Assembly: GCA_963580455.1 (NCBI GenBank)
Contig: OY756967.1
Location: 6,470,501 to 6,534,500 of the forward strand
Length of the DNA stretch: 64,000 nt
Direction of reading: 5' to 3'
Origin: Euonymus europaeus
Taxonomy: Eukaryota > Streptophyta > Magnoliopsida > Celastrales > Celastraceae
Shown here: piece by piece, positions 13,131-24,126 of the stretch
Layout of the letters: every line of letters begins with the position of its first letter
Numbering within the stretch: position 1 is the stretch's first letter
Program-made: the position numbers and the translations under genes
Notes under the pieces: generated by a model
Seen by the model: the letters and a program-made list of their open reading frames with translations, nothing else
Databases searched by the model: none
What the model was told of the DNA's origin: nothing

Positions 13131-13866
13131 AATCAGCCATTTTTGGCAAGGTCTAGTCGCAGGCCAGCCATTATTTTCGGCCCAAATGAGCAACCCATGA
13201 AGAAACAATTAAGCTTATGTGAGAGGAGTCCAAGTCTAAGAAAGAAGTGTGTAGGAGGTGTTCCTACAAAGGTAAACTAAGTGAAACAAAACATGGGACA
13301 CGTGGCATGAAATTGGGAAAAGAGTGGTTATTGTTAAAGAGGCTATCTACCAAGATATGGAAGTTAATATGTGCCCAGAGAAATAAGAACATGGAGGCAA
13401 GACGTGAGACATGGCCGAAACTGGTGGAAGACAGGCCTTAAGTGAGGTGGTAGATGGAAGGGAAGAAGGATCAGCAAATCAAACAAAAATCAAGAACAAT
13501 CAACTCAAGCACAAAGCATGCACCGGAGCCAAGACTCATTATTTTCCACGCAATTCTTTTCAATTCAATTTGTAATCTTAGTATGTCATCCATTAGGATA
13601 CTACATTTTTTTTGAACTACTACTATCAAGTATCAATGCCAACCATCGTTGTATAAATTTATACTTTGTGTCATTCTGCTTTCATTTTTATTAATCTTAA
13701 CAAAGTGCACCTTCAGTGGAGTTCGGGAACCTATAATTACTAAGGTCCCAAGGTAGTACGTACATTCGTTTGATATTAGTAGATAGTAATTGGTGTGATT
13801 TTATTATTTAACAATTTGAGATACTTTAATCTCTGGCAAACCTGCAACACAAAATCATTTTGGGCA
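13131..13866 (+). repeat. gypsy 5' LTR (left edge lost or obscured)
   Basis: From GGCCCAAATGAGC (about 13180) this closely follows the 3' LTR at 21300-21920 and 22614-22704, including the segment around ACATTCGTTTGATATT. It ends about TTTTGGGCA at 13866, matching TTTTGGACCA at 22704. The bases from 13131 to 13180 align only weakly. Confidence 0.82.
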
Positions 13867-13877
13867 AACAACCTTTT

Positions 13878-13895
13878 TGGCACAACTGGTAGGAC
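13878..13895 (+). other. primer-binding site of the gypsy element
   Basis: TGGCACAACTGGTAGGAC lies 11 bases after the 5' LTR end. It resembles the TGGCACGCCCGGTGGGAC-type site of many plant gypsy elements, with some mismatches. The tRNA assignment is an inference. Confidence 0.65.
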
Positions 13896-13914
13896 AAGAA
13901 GAAAGAAATCAATG

Positions 13915-15420
13915 GCGCCATAAACCCGCACTAGTGGAAAAGAGTCGGTGAACGAAAAAGATGACGATCCGTCACGTGAAAATGTGCCAAAACAAGATGA
14001 TGTGAATATCACCACTGATGGTGAGAATGAAAAAACATTTGGAGCAGATCGACAGACCAACAGGCTTATTTGAAGAAAAGTAATCATGTTGAATTAACAC
14101 CTCATCTCTACACCCCACCACTGCTGAGGTCAATAGCCAATGGTCAAACTTTTCGGCCAAACATTAATTGCAATATTAACCCGACAAATCCTCTAGGCAT
14201 CTACCTGCCACTTGAGGCCACAGGGCATAGTGCATACAATGGCTCTATGGGAGGAGTTCCTGGAGAAAATGGAGGGACGCGATGGGTCCAACCTACTGTT
14301 GCACCTCAGTTGTCACCAGTTCATCTAGATGCTGTTAGACAGATCGTACATGAATTATATGGACAGGGCATGAGGCAAATGGGTCAGCTAGAATATCATA
14401 AGCCTTATTCAGCTGCAGTAGACCGAGAAAATCCTTATCCACGAGGATTTAGAGTGCCGAATTTCACTTTGTTTGCTGGATAAAAAGGACTATCCACTGT
14501 AGAACACATTGGTTGCTTCACTGTGCAATGCAGAGAACTCTCCAACTATGACAACTTTGACAATTTAAGGCTCAAGTTGTTTCCGAATTCACTGACAGAA
14601 GCCACTTTTACTTGGTACTCAACATTGCCAAGAAATTCCATCAACATATGGTGGGAGATGGAAAGATAATTTCATACTCAATTCTTCCAAGCTGAGACAG
14701 AGGTATCTGTGGCTAAACTGTCGACGCTAGTGTAGAAACCTATATTGATGCCTACATTACCCGTTTCAAGAAGCTGCGAAATAGGTGTAGAATTTATCTA
14801 CCTGAATTACAGTTTGTCAAAATGGCATAGCGAAGGCTGGATATCAAACTCAAGAAAAAATTTCAAGGTATGGAGTTTTATGATTTCTATGAAATGGCAG
14901 TGAAGGTAGCTGAATATGAGGAGCTACTGAAAGAAAAAAGAAGGAGAGATAAATCATCTATGGGTACCTATTATCAAGAAGTGAAGGTAGATGCTGTTAA
15001 AGTCACAACAGAAAAGAAGATTTGGGTTTGCCCAGCATTATCCAAACCCAAATCAGTTGAGGCAGCAAAGAAATAACCCATTGGTAGCAATGTCAATTAC
15101 ACTTTTGATATCTCTAAAACAGAAGAAATTTTTGACCTTTTGTGGCAGGAAAAGTTTGTGACATTTCCAGCAGGGCATAAACTACAATCTCCTAAGGAAA
15201 TCAAAGGAAAAAACTACTTCAAGTATCATGATGTGTGGTCTCATACCACCAACAATTGCTAGACATTGAAGAATATGATCCAGGAGAAGATAAACAAAGG
15301 AATCTTGCATTTCCCTGACAAAGACTCTATGTTGGTTGATGAAGACCTATTTCCTTTGGTAGCAACTGTCATGCATGCCATTGATGTGGATTTACGTGAC
15401 TATCTAAAACTCAAATAAAA
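13915..15420 (+). pseudogene. gypsy gag (broken)
   Basis: The longest clean part is 14070-14483, ending in RENPYPRGFRVPNFTLFAG. After a stop the same gag continues with GLSTVEHIGCFTVQCRELSN, LKLFPNSLTEATFTWYSTLP and NSINIWWEME, the standard retrotransposon gag core. 14870-15076 adds QGMEFYDFYEMAVKVAEYEEL. 15100-15410 adds KTEEIFDL, KYHDVWSHTTNNC and a C-terminal INKGILHFPD block. At least four stops and several frame changes are present. Gag would form the virus-like particle. Confidence 0.85.
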
Positions 15421-15929
15421 ATTAGAGAAAAGGGGTCAGACGTGGGAGCCAAAGGCGTATTTTTCTCAACGTAAAAAGGGAAAGAGAACCAGTCAAGAAA
15501 TATTTTTATAAAACTACTAGCCAATACTCCCCCGGGAAATGGTAGGTGGTGAGGCATAAGAAGTTCCCAGCGCCTCTAACCAGAACTCAACTAAAAAGGA
15601 AACAAAGGCAGTATGTTGCCTACATGTGATGTTTACATGGGATAGAACAACCATTAGTCAAACGCAGGAGTTGGACTTGGGTTCGAAAAGAGCAAGTAGA
15701 TGGTCAAACACTGGTGAAGAAACAACTACCTGTAAAAGATTTAACTATTGGAATAATACAGGTACCATATGATTGTGCTACTGCTACTCTAGTTTTACCA
15801 TCTATGTGGCGGGCCAGTAACCAAACCAACGGAGCTGGCATGAAGGGGGTCCTCAAAGGTGGGGAAGATGGCAGGTCAACCTTTTAGCTCTGTGACAGTT
15901 CAGGCCGTAGATGAAGAAGTTTCAAAAGG

Positions 15930-16340
15930 GTGGTCTTGGAGAAACCTTCAATCAAAATGTCACAACATATCAAACCCTTATATGCCAAGGCGCAGATGAA
16001 TGGATACCATATTTATAGGGTGCTGGTGAACAATGGCTCAGCAGTCAACACTATTCCACGATCAGTACTCAAACTATTAGGTAAAAGTGAACTTGTTTTG
16101 ATTCCAACTGACGTGACAATGACCGATTTTACTGGGAAAATTACCAAAGCTACCGGGATACTACCAATAGACTTGGCAGTTGGACAGAAATCTTCCATGA
16201 CGATCCTCTTTGTAATTAACAGTAAGGCCAACTACCAGGCTTTTCTAAGTCGAGTATGGATTCATTCAAATTGGTGCGTTCCATCCTTCATGCATCAACT
16301 CTTGGTGTGTTGGAGAGGAAATGATGTGGAGATCATCTAG
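15930..16340 (+). pseudogene. gypsy retropepsin-like protease region
   Basis: The reading MSQHIKPLYAKAQMNG, then VLVNNGSAVNTIPRSVL and FTGKITKATGILPIDLAVG, matches the aspartic protease of Tat-type gypsy elements. The active-site triad, normally D-N/S/T-G, reads N-N-G: the catalytic Asp is replaced by Asn, so even this open stretch could not be an active protease. It ends in a stop before the linker to RT. Confidence 0.8.
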
Positions 16341-16889
16341 GCAGATAATCATCCGTTTATAACTACCTTAGACCAGGTGGAAGCTCGTTACTATCATGCT
16401 GAATGCGGACCAATAAAATGTACAACAAAAGAGAAAGAGATGCAAAAAGTAGCAGAACACTTGTCATAACCATTGGCCATTATTCCATTTAAACCAAGGA
16501 GGTTGGAGCCAATCATTGAAGAAATCCCATGATGATACAATCTAAAGAGGAAAAAGAGGTAGTGGCAGCCACAATCAATAAACTATTTGTGCAGACTGCT
16601 ATAAACAAAATTATGATAGAAGAGATCGATGAAAAAGAGATGATAGTAGAAGAGGAAGATAATTGCATTGTAAAGCTGCAAGATGAAGAATTATGTTAGA
16701 GTGACTTGAAGGCAACACCGGCTCGTTTGGATGATTTATAGGCCGAAACTCAGGACCCTCTTGAGGAAGTAAACTTAGGGGGCAAGAGGAGCCTAGGGTG
16801 ACATTCATCAGTGCTATGTTGGACTCTGTTATCAAGGTACAACTTGTACATTTACTACATGAATTTTGTGACTGCTTTGCTTAGGATTA

Positions 16890-17778
16890 TCATGAAATGC
16901 CAAGATTGGACAGAAAGATAGTAAAGCATCGACTACCTATCAAGCCAGGGTACAAGCCATATCAACATGCACCAAGAATAATGTCTTCAGAGGTGGAATT
17001 GCGAATAAAAGAAGAAATACAAAAGTTAATTAAGGCCGGGTTCATTCGGCCAACTAGGTATGCAGAATGTCTAGCTAACAATTTATCGGTAGTCACGAAA
17101 AATGGCAAAATATGAGTTTGTGTTGATTTTCGAGATTTAAATACTACCACGCCAAAAGATGTATATGTCATTCCTATTGCTGATATGCTTATAGATGGCA
17201 TGTCTCAACACGAGTTGCTATCTATGATGAATGGATTTTCCGGACATAACCAGATCGTTATTGTAGAAGAAGATGTTTCTAAGACAACATTCAAATGTCC
17301 AGGTGCATTAGGTACTTATGAATAGATGGTTATGTCGTTTGGACTAAATAACACTAGTGCTACTTACCAATGGGTCATGAACGCGATTGAAAGCTCATAA
17401 AACTAGAGGTATTCATTGATGATATCATTGTGAAATCTTTGAAAGCTCATGACCATCTAGTTGATCTCAGGATGCATATGGCATTTGAGAAAATGTGCCA
17501 ATATCATTTGAAACTCAATCCTTTGAAATGTGCATTCAATGTTAAAGCTGCAAACTTTCTGGGCTTTTTAGTCCATCAGAGGGGCTATGGAGGTAGACCA
17601 AAACAAGACCAAGGCCATTTGTCAAGCCTAATCACCAAAGAACAAGCAACAACTTCAAAGTTTCCTTGGCCAGTTAAATTACCTTAGGAGATTTATATCT
17701 AATCTCGCAAGTAAAACCAAAGTTCTTTCGGAGCTGTTGAAGTTAAAGAAAGAAGATGTCTTCAGAAGGGAGCCCAAA
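16890..17778 (+). pseudogene. gypsy reverse transcriptase, part 1 (before solo LTR)
   Basis: 16897-17115 reads HRLPIKPGYKPYQ and EEIQKLIKAGFIRPTRYAE, the RT N-terminus. A stop replaces a codon before VCVDFRDLNTTTPKD. Then come FKCPGALGTYE, MVMSFGLNNTSATYQ and the catalytic VFIDDIIVKS, followed by LNPLKCAFNVKAANFLGFLV at 17517-17580. Frame changes occur near 17400 and 17600. The frame is cut at 17778 by the solo LTR. Confidence 0.88.
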
Positions 17779-19814
17779 TGTAACGCCCCGACCCATGAAA
17801 CCCTAATACCCGGGCTTGTAGTCTGGAATGCTACTTATATTACCGTATAAACTCACCTTACATTTAAATACAGAACCACTTGAAGAAATAATTACACCAA
17901 ATTAATTATTAAACCTAAGCTGAAATAAAAACATCATCTTATATGTATATTGAATAAGTAGTACATCCAATTAACATCCTCTAAGCATATCACTGCGAAT
18001 CTTATACTTTTCATACTTGTTCCCGAATCTACACCTATTATCATACATTAAATCTACTAACTATAAGTGCATAAATAAATATAAAACTTAATTTATCACT
18101 CTTCCATGGAAACCCGTCACATGAGCATCATCTTCATGGATCTATGGCCACACCATCAACTCCTAAGTCGACGTAATCATCTAAGAAGTCAATACCTGCA
18201 TCACGGAACATAGTGAGCCGAGGCCCAACAAGTAATACTTATGCATCAAATGCATATGAACCTCATCTTTAAGAAAACAGTCAACTATTTAAATCATTTT
18301 TCCAGTACTCGGGCCCTAACCTAGGTAAATTGCTACAGAGCAACAGGTCGGGATTTTTCCTCTTTTGTATCTCAAAGATACCCTTTCAATAATAACCTCA
18401 ACCTTAACCTTTCCATACACCCTCCCTGTAGCAGCAATACCTGGTTCGTAAAAACACCTTTTTCCTCAAACCAAACTTTTCCTTTTCATGTAATGTAATG
18501 CATCGTGCTTATGAACAATATTTAATACATCAATGAAACATATATAACGAGTCACTTTTAATACATCAAAACCATCATCATATCAGTCTCATCATTATAA
18601 TCAATTGAAGCACATAACAGTACACATTACATTCTACATAGAAATACATTACAGACCAGTCGTCCAATCACAGTATACAACAACACTATCAATACAGTTA
18701 TAATATAAACAAACCATACATATCCTAATTTACACGTAGCACATCATGAAAACTCCAATCAAATACGTATCATTAGCCAAACAATTTACATAAACAATGG
18801 CACATACAATTCATAAATTGCATTGTTCCGTAATACAGTTGAGTATTACTTACATGATGCGCTCCCGTAAATCTCGATTATTTACTTACAAAGGTTGGTT
18901 CCTGTAGCGCATGCAACATCCACAATTATTTGCTAATCTTATCATCTTTAATTAATTTATTAATACCCTTTTTTTAATTTATTTTATTAACACTATTAAC
19001 CTAATATAATTAATTAACATAAATTAATTTATTAATTAATTAAATATTCACCTGCGCATAAGATTTACCAGATCTGCCATATTCAACCCGGGTCAGCCGA
19101 CCCAGTTAGCATCACTCTCACACGCGGGTCATCTGACCCGCTTGATTAAGCAATCGGATCGCCGCCAATACAAGGGCGGTGAAGCCCACGGAGGCCGGAA
19201 GTAGTTTCGGGGTGATGCAGAACGTAATCCTCGAGTCTCCATTACCTTCGTCGCCATCGGGTTCAGCGATTTCTGGCCTCGAAATTCTCGGCAGCCGTGA
19301 CTTCCCTCCCTCCGTTGACAGCCAAGGCCATCTTTGTTCCGTCCGAAAGTTGAGTGGTTGAGATCCTGCTGCCGTGATCGTCCCTCCGGTGATGTCAAAT
19401 TTGCTAATCTTCGCCGACGGCGCCATGGAAGGGTTCCGTCGCCGCCTCTGTCTAGGGTTATCCGGGTTGCCTCGACTTTCGTGCTTCTCCATTTCTTTAT
19501 TTTTTTATATTATTTGATTTCATGCTCATTTACCATTCTGCCCTCATACTTTCTATTTTATTACACGTAACCCTAATTGTATTTACAACCTTGTCATTTG
19601 TTTATTTAAGTAAACCCTATTGTATTTTAATCTTCTGAAGTTCATATTTATTATGCTTTAACTCGATCTCTGATAATTCTTGCTCCCATATATTTTATTT
19701 CCCTTACAGAACTTAAGAAAAATATTCTGATCAGGCTTATGTCACACGTGACATCACCTATCTTACGACATCTGTCGCACCATGTTATCCGAATGGTCGG
19801 GGTGTTACACCAAA
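17774..19814. mobile_element. solo LTR (about 2.03 kb) inserted in gypsy pol, TSD CCAAA
   Basis: The insert runs 17779-19809, starts TGTAACGCCCCGACC and ends GGTCGGGGTGTTACA, a 15-base inverted terminal match with one mismatch. CCAAA flanks it at 17774-17778 and 19810-19814. Removing the insert and one CCAAA copy rejoins the gypsy pol frame exactly. TGTAACRCCCC...GGGTGTTACA ends and a 5-base duplication fit the LTR of a plant Ty3/gypsy chromovirus. No coding domain, primer-binding site or second LTR is present, so a solo LTR left by LTR-LTR recombination is the best reading. The interior is AT-rich except for a GC-rich block at 19080-19480. Its open frames are not recognisable proteins. Confidence 0.88.
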
Positions 19815-20300
19815 CATGAGAAAACCTTTCAAGCCATCAAAGTCTATCTTAGCAAACCACTAGTTCTCATGCCACCCAACAGGAATAGACCTTTGAAATT
19901 GTATCTCTTAGCAACTGATGATTCAATTGAGTGCCTGCTCGCTCAAGATGACGAAGCTAGTAGAGAAAGGGTAGTTTACTACCTCAGCAGATTGTTAATA
20001 GATGGAGAGAAGCGTTATTTGGTGGTAGAGAAAATGTGCCTGACCTTGTACTATGCCTATACCAAATTAAGGCATTACCTACTCCAGGTGAAAGTATACG
20101 TGATCTCAAAGCTTGATTTGATCAAACATATGTTAACAAAGCCTTTGTTAATAGGAAGAATTGGCCGATGTTCTTTGGCTTTAACGGAGTTCAATCTCAA
20201 ATGCAAGGCACAACAGGACGTAAAAGGAGAAGCTTTAGCCAATTTCCTTGTAGAGCATCCATTGCTCGAAGTTCCTGAAGCCTTGCAAAACACAGTAACT
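19815..20300 (+). pseudogene. gypsy RT end and RNase H, part 2 (after solo LTR)
   Basis: The frame resumes with FQAIKVYLSKPLVLMPP, then LKLYLLATDDSIECLLAQD, VVYYLSRLLIDGEKRY, VEKMCLTLYYAYTKLRHYL and ALTEFNLKC. This is the retroelement RNase H that follows RT and would degrade the RNA strand. It is open from 19782 through 20552 in one frame, one of the best preserved parts of the element. The Asp/Glu metal ligands look partly conserved. Confidence 0.88.
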
Positions 20301-20309
20301 ATGGTAGTA

Positions 20310-20552
20310 GATCCAGAGGAAGAAGAATGGTTGCTTAGGTTTGATGGATCTAGTACTGAACAATCTGCTGGGGCAAGGATAGTTATTCAATTTTCAAGAG
20401 GTACAAAAATTTCCTTAACTTTTAATTTGGATTTTGACTGTACTAACAATCTGGCAGAATATGAGGCCTTGATCATTGGGTTGGAGACTTTACATGAAAT
20501 GAGAGCTAGGAACATTATGGTAGTTCGCGATTATCAGCTGGTGTTGAAATAA
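20310..20552 (+). pseudogene. second (archaeal-type) RNase H-like module of Tat gypsy
   Basis: In the same frame as the preceding RNase H come LLRFDGSSTEQSAGARIVIQ and CTNNLAEYEALIIGLETLHE, the first Asp and the AEYEAL Glu of a ribonuclease H fold. A degraded VVRDYQLV takes the place of the usual GDSQLV block, and a TAA follows. A second RNase H fold between the RT-RNase H and integrase is the hallmark of the Tat/Ogre lineage. Confidence 0.82.
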
Positions 20553-20585
20553 CTATCTAAAGCGTACAAGTGTGCCAGTCTTGCC

Positions 20586-21160
20586 TTGGCTCCATACTAC
20601 AACACAACCTTGCAGCTCCTTGATGACTTTCAAGAAGGCTTACTATTACTCTGCCCTAGTTTCCTAGATGTTGTAAGGATCATGCAACAGGTACACAAGG
20701 GTGTCTGTGGGGCTCATCAAGCTGACCAAAATATGCGATGGTTATTACGGCGACATAGCTATCATTGGCCAACCATCCTAAAAGATTGCATTCAATATGC
20801 TAGGGGCTGCCATAATGTTAGAAATTTGGTAGTATTCAAAGAGTTCTTGCAGCTGACATGAAGCCTATTGTGAAACTGTGGCCATTCTGAGGGTGGGCAT
20901 TGGACATCATTGGGAAGATCTTTCCTGCTTCTTTAAAGGGACACCACTTTATTCTAGTTATTACCAACTACTTCACGAAGGGGGTGTAAGCCATAGCTTT
21001 GAAGAAAGTGGAACAAAGTGAGGTGGTCGATTTTATCAAAGAGTTTATCTTAATTTGGGATTTCAGAAATCATTACTACCGACCAAGGAACAATGTTTAT
21101 TAATGTAAAGGCTCTGTTGGAAGATTATGGAATCAAACTTCAAATTAATGATGACACTTA
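20586..21160 (+). pseudogene. gypsy integrase, truncated
   Basis: 20586-20861 gives the zinc-binding H2C2-like domain (VHKGVCGAHQADQNMRWLLR, SYHWPTILKDCIQYARGCH). After a stop the catalytic core continues as WALDIIGKIFPASLKGHHFI, FTKGV and EIITTDQGTMFI. Similarity ends at about 21160, before the third catalytic acidic region and the C-terminal domain. A deletion therefore joined the core to the polypurine tract region. Confidence 0.83.
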
Positions 21161-21224
21161 ATGGAATATGAAAAGACGCCATAAATCAGCTCCGAATCCA
21201 ACTGTATTTAAATCAATTCTAGTT

Positions 21225-21232
21225 GAGGGGGG
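21225..21232 (+). other. polypurine tract of the gypsy element
   Basis: GAGGGGGG lies four bases before the 3' LTR start (TGTTGGCATC at 21237), the expected plus-strand primer site. It helps fix the LTR boundary. Confidence 0.75.
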
Positions 21233-21236
21233 CAAT

Positions 21237-22704
21237 TGTTGGCATCATACTCCTACCAGCCTACAAAATTCAGCCTATGGTGATTAAGTGTTACCAGCCC
21301 AGATAGCTAACAAGGAAGTTGGCCCAAATGAGCAGCCCATCAAGAAACAATTAAGCTCATGTGAGACGAGTCCAAGTCTAAGAAGAAGTGTGCAAGAGGT
21401 GTTCTTACAAAGGTGGACTAAGTGAAACAAAACATAGGACACGTGCCATGAAATTGGGAAAAGAGTAGTTATTGCAAAGGAAGCCATCTACCATGATTTG
21501 GAAGTTAATCTGTGCCTAGAGAAATTGGGACATGGAGGTAGGACATGAGACATGGCCAAAACTGGTGGAACACAGGCCTTAAGTGAGGTGGTAGACAGAA
21601 GGGAAGAAGACCAGGGAATCAAACAAAAATCAAGAACAATCAACTCAAGCACAAATCATACACCAGAGCCAAGACTCTCATTATTTTCCAAGCAATTCCT
21701 TTCAATTCAATTTGTAATTTCAGTATGTCATCAATTACGATAATACCTTTGTTTTTGAACTACTACTATCAAGTATTAATGTCAATCATCGTTGTGTAAA
21801 TTTTTACTTAGTGTCATTCTGCTTTCATTTCTATTAATTTCAACGAAGCACACCTTAAATGGAGTTAGAGAATCTAGAATTACTAAGGTCTCAAGGTAAT
21901 TCATACATTCGTTTGATATTTTTTTTTGATAAAAGTAACAGATTCCATTAAACTGCAAACCACCAAGTACAAGCTGGAGAACATATAATTAGGGTATTTA
22001 ATCCGTTACAGAGGGCACAACACACATCATAAAAATTTAAGAATAGCCCAAAAGATAATTGGCACACTGGCCTACAAAGAGTTAGGTGCTGGAAATAAAA
22101 TCCAAGCAACTCAAGAACTAGTGTACACCAAGTAATATGGGACACTAAGAGAAGGAGTGACCACCAGGTAAGCTGGGGCACTAGAAAACCCGCACACAGC
22201 AAGCATTCAGCGGGAGAACAATCCAGATCTGGAAACTGGTAGCCGAGCAGAGAGTCGATAAAAGCCTGAGAACCCATATCAAATAGATCTGTGAAGGAAG
22301 AAACAGATCTGCCATATTCACCCCATAAAACCCAGATCTATAAGTTCACCAGACCTCGGAATCCCTGCAAAATAAAACAAAAACCACAAGAGCAAATAAC
22401 ATATGAAAATACTGGTCAAACAAAAGGAAGGAAAATTGGATAGAAAGATGGAGACAAGAAGGAGAATAAGTTGAGATAAAGAAGAAACAAACGGAGGAGG
22501 AGAAGGAGGGGGAGAGCGAGGGGGAGAGAAATGGACTCCTCCTCCCCAATCGGCTGCTGTTGGGTTGAAACCAGAGGAGAGAGAGAGAGAGCGCCAGACA
22601 TTCGTTTGATATTATTTAGATAGTAATTAATGTAATTTTATTATTTGATAATTTGAAATACCTAAAACTCTAACACACTTATAACACAATATCATTTTGG
22701 ACCA
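21237..22704 (+). repeat. gypsy 3' LTR, split by a LINE-like insertion
   Basis: Begins TGTTGGCATC, just after the polypurine tract, and ends near TTTTGGACCA. Without the insert and one duplicated target copy it is about 775 bases and aligns with 13180-13866. Its right edge lies only about 280 bases from the TATA-like sequence of the kinase gene. Confidence 0.82.
21905..22613 (-). mobile_element. non-LTR retroelement (LINE-like, short), 16-bp TSD
   Basis: The insert 21921-22597 is flanked by two copies of ACATTCGTTTGATATT (21905-21920 and 22598-22613), while the 5' LTR of the same gypsy has one copy. On the + strand it begins with a T run followed by a gap and GATTCCATTA; on the minus strand this is a tail ending in poly(A). 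A long target duplication plus poly(A) indicates target-primed reverse transcription. Minus-strand 5' sequence is CT-rich (22430-22590), like a LINE 5' UTR. No RT domain is visible in its 677 bases, so it is an internally deleted LINE or a LINE-mobilised sequence. The minus-strand open frame at 21948-22277 is Cys/Leu-rich and unrecognised. Confidence 0.75.
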
Positions 22705-23123
22705 ATAGTTACTCTGAAAATTGTTTATCAAATGATGTCGGTGTAAATGGAGTTGTTAAAAGATATATTAGGGTGAAAATTAATTAAATTTATTCCTTCA
22801 ATGATATTAATTAAATCATATTAAAGAAAAGACGGAGCGCCTACCAATCAGGTGGGAACGTGGAAGACTCGTTGAATGAGGGTGGAACACACGTTGACAT
22901 CGACGGCCACGGTGGGAACACCACAGCTATGGATGGCGCTTCCGAGTCAAGCCCTCTCTTTTCTACGGTTCGGGCTGTGCATAAAAAGATATGAATTTCA
23001 ACCAAAGCGTGCGCTTGCCTTGGTGGCCTTCATCTGAAAATCACTGTTGCTGTTCGCTCTAAAAATCGCTCTACTTCTTTCGCCCTCTAAAGTCTAAATC
23101 TATTTCTCTCCTTACCTTTTGAG
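22705..23123 (+). promoter_or_regulatory. kinase gene promoter and 5' leader exon (predicted)
   Basis: A TATA-like ATAAAAAGATA lies at 22981-22991. The following CT-rich, ATG-poor sequence resembles a leader exon ending at the donor CTTTTGAG|GTATGC at 23123. GC content rises in 22830-22960 compared with the flanking repeats. The gypsy 3' LTR ends immediately upstream, leaving a promoter-proximal stretch of only about 280 bases of apparently unique DNA. Transcription start is inferred, not shown. Confidence 0.5.
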
Positions 23124-23727
23124 GTATGCTTGTCATCTGGGTTTGTCTTCTTTTTTAATCATCTGGGTTTGTTTTTAGTTCCTTTTGTTTTACTTTTATG
23201 CCTCTTGTATTGTTAGTTACTATATCTTTGTGATCCTTTTTGCGTTCTTGACTTGGTGGATTCTGCGATTGATGTATTGATCTGTTACATGGGTTTTCAT
23301 GTGCTGAATTTGTTAGATTAACATGTTGTGTTTAGGGTTTAATTTAGGTTTTTATCAGAAATCCCAGCCCACTCAGGTCAATTATATTCTGGTGCATGGG
23401 TGGCTTGTTCTTTGTCTTTGACCCATGCGCAGCAAAAGTTCCAAGAAAGGAAAATCGTAAGGAGCTAATGTACTCAGGAAATTCTGGTCACATATTTTGT
23501 TGTAGATGTTGTTGGTGTAAATTTTGTTATTTCTATTTTTCTTTTAATTGTTGGAGAGATGCAATCAAATGCTGAACATTTTTGCTGGTTCCATATTTGA
23601 GAAAATGGAATCAATTGAAGATATCTAGCTAATCGTGGCATATGTTGTTATTTCTTATTTGTTGATGGACAATTGTAGCTTACATTATAAATACTAAGAC
23701 ATGGTTTGGAATAAAAGTCTATCTAGG

Positions 23728-24126
23728 TAGGGCTTGCTTGGATAGAAAAAAGGAGTTTTAAGTGTAGTAGTGTAAGAGAGAATTAAGTAGGGTAGAGCAG
23801 AGTATAGTAGAGTAATCAAATGAAACTCTACCTTGATTGGATAGACTAAGAGTTAATTAAAGTATAAATTATTAACTTTGCTTGGATATGAGGTAGATTA
23901 AAGAATTAAAAAAATCTAAAATGACTTATGATCTCCTACTCTACCCTCCTACCCCTCAATTTTTGAGGGGTTACAATTATCACTTAATGAGAGTAGTGTA
24001 GGGGATAATTTATTCGCTACACTATGCTCCTACCCTCCTCATCTAAATTCAAGTAAGGTACATAATTACTACTTCACTTAACCCTCCATTCTTAACTCTC
24101 CAAACTCCCAATTCAAGCAACCTCTT
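23728..24126. mobile_element. putative MITE in the kinase 5' UTR intron
   Basis: The left edge GGGCTTGCTTGGAT and the right edge, whose complement reads GAGGTTGCTTGAATT, form imperfect inverted ends about 400 bases apart. The interior is AT-rich and non-coding, with TAGGG/CCCTA-like pieces in both orientations. The ends loosely resemble Tourist/PIF-Harbinger MITEs. I could not settle the target duplication, so the class is tentative. Confidence 0.45.

Larger units (their letters stand above)
13131..22704 (+). mobile_element. Ty3/gypsy element of the Tat lineage, nested host of three insertions
   Basis: LTR sequence at about 13136-13866 matches 21237-22704 (less a LINE-like insert). Between them lie a primer-binding site, gag, protease, RT-RNase H, a second RNase H-like module, and a truncated integrase, all on the + strand. 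The extra RNase H module before integrase is characteristic of the Tat lineage. A solo LTR (17779-19809) splits pol and a LINE-like sequence (21921-22597) splits the 3' LTR. The integrase core ends abruptly near 21160, so its C-terminal part is deleted. The left LTR end is obscured by the copia element. The first 60 bases or so of the 3' LTR have no clear match on the left, so the true start is uncertain and might lie just left of 8269. Confidence 0.88.

Noticed and set aside
19118..19492. Open frames in the GC-rich part of the solo LTR
   Set aside because: They overlap on both strands, match no known domain, and lie in LTR sequence with a clean TSD.
22346..22601. Hydrophobic-looking minus-strand open frames
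   Set aside because: They come from the CT-rich 5' part of the LINE-like insert and from simple repeats.
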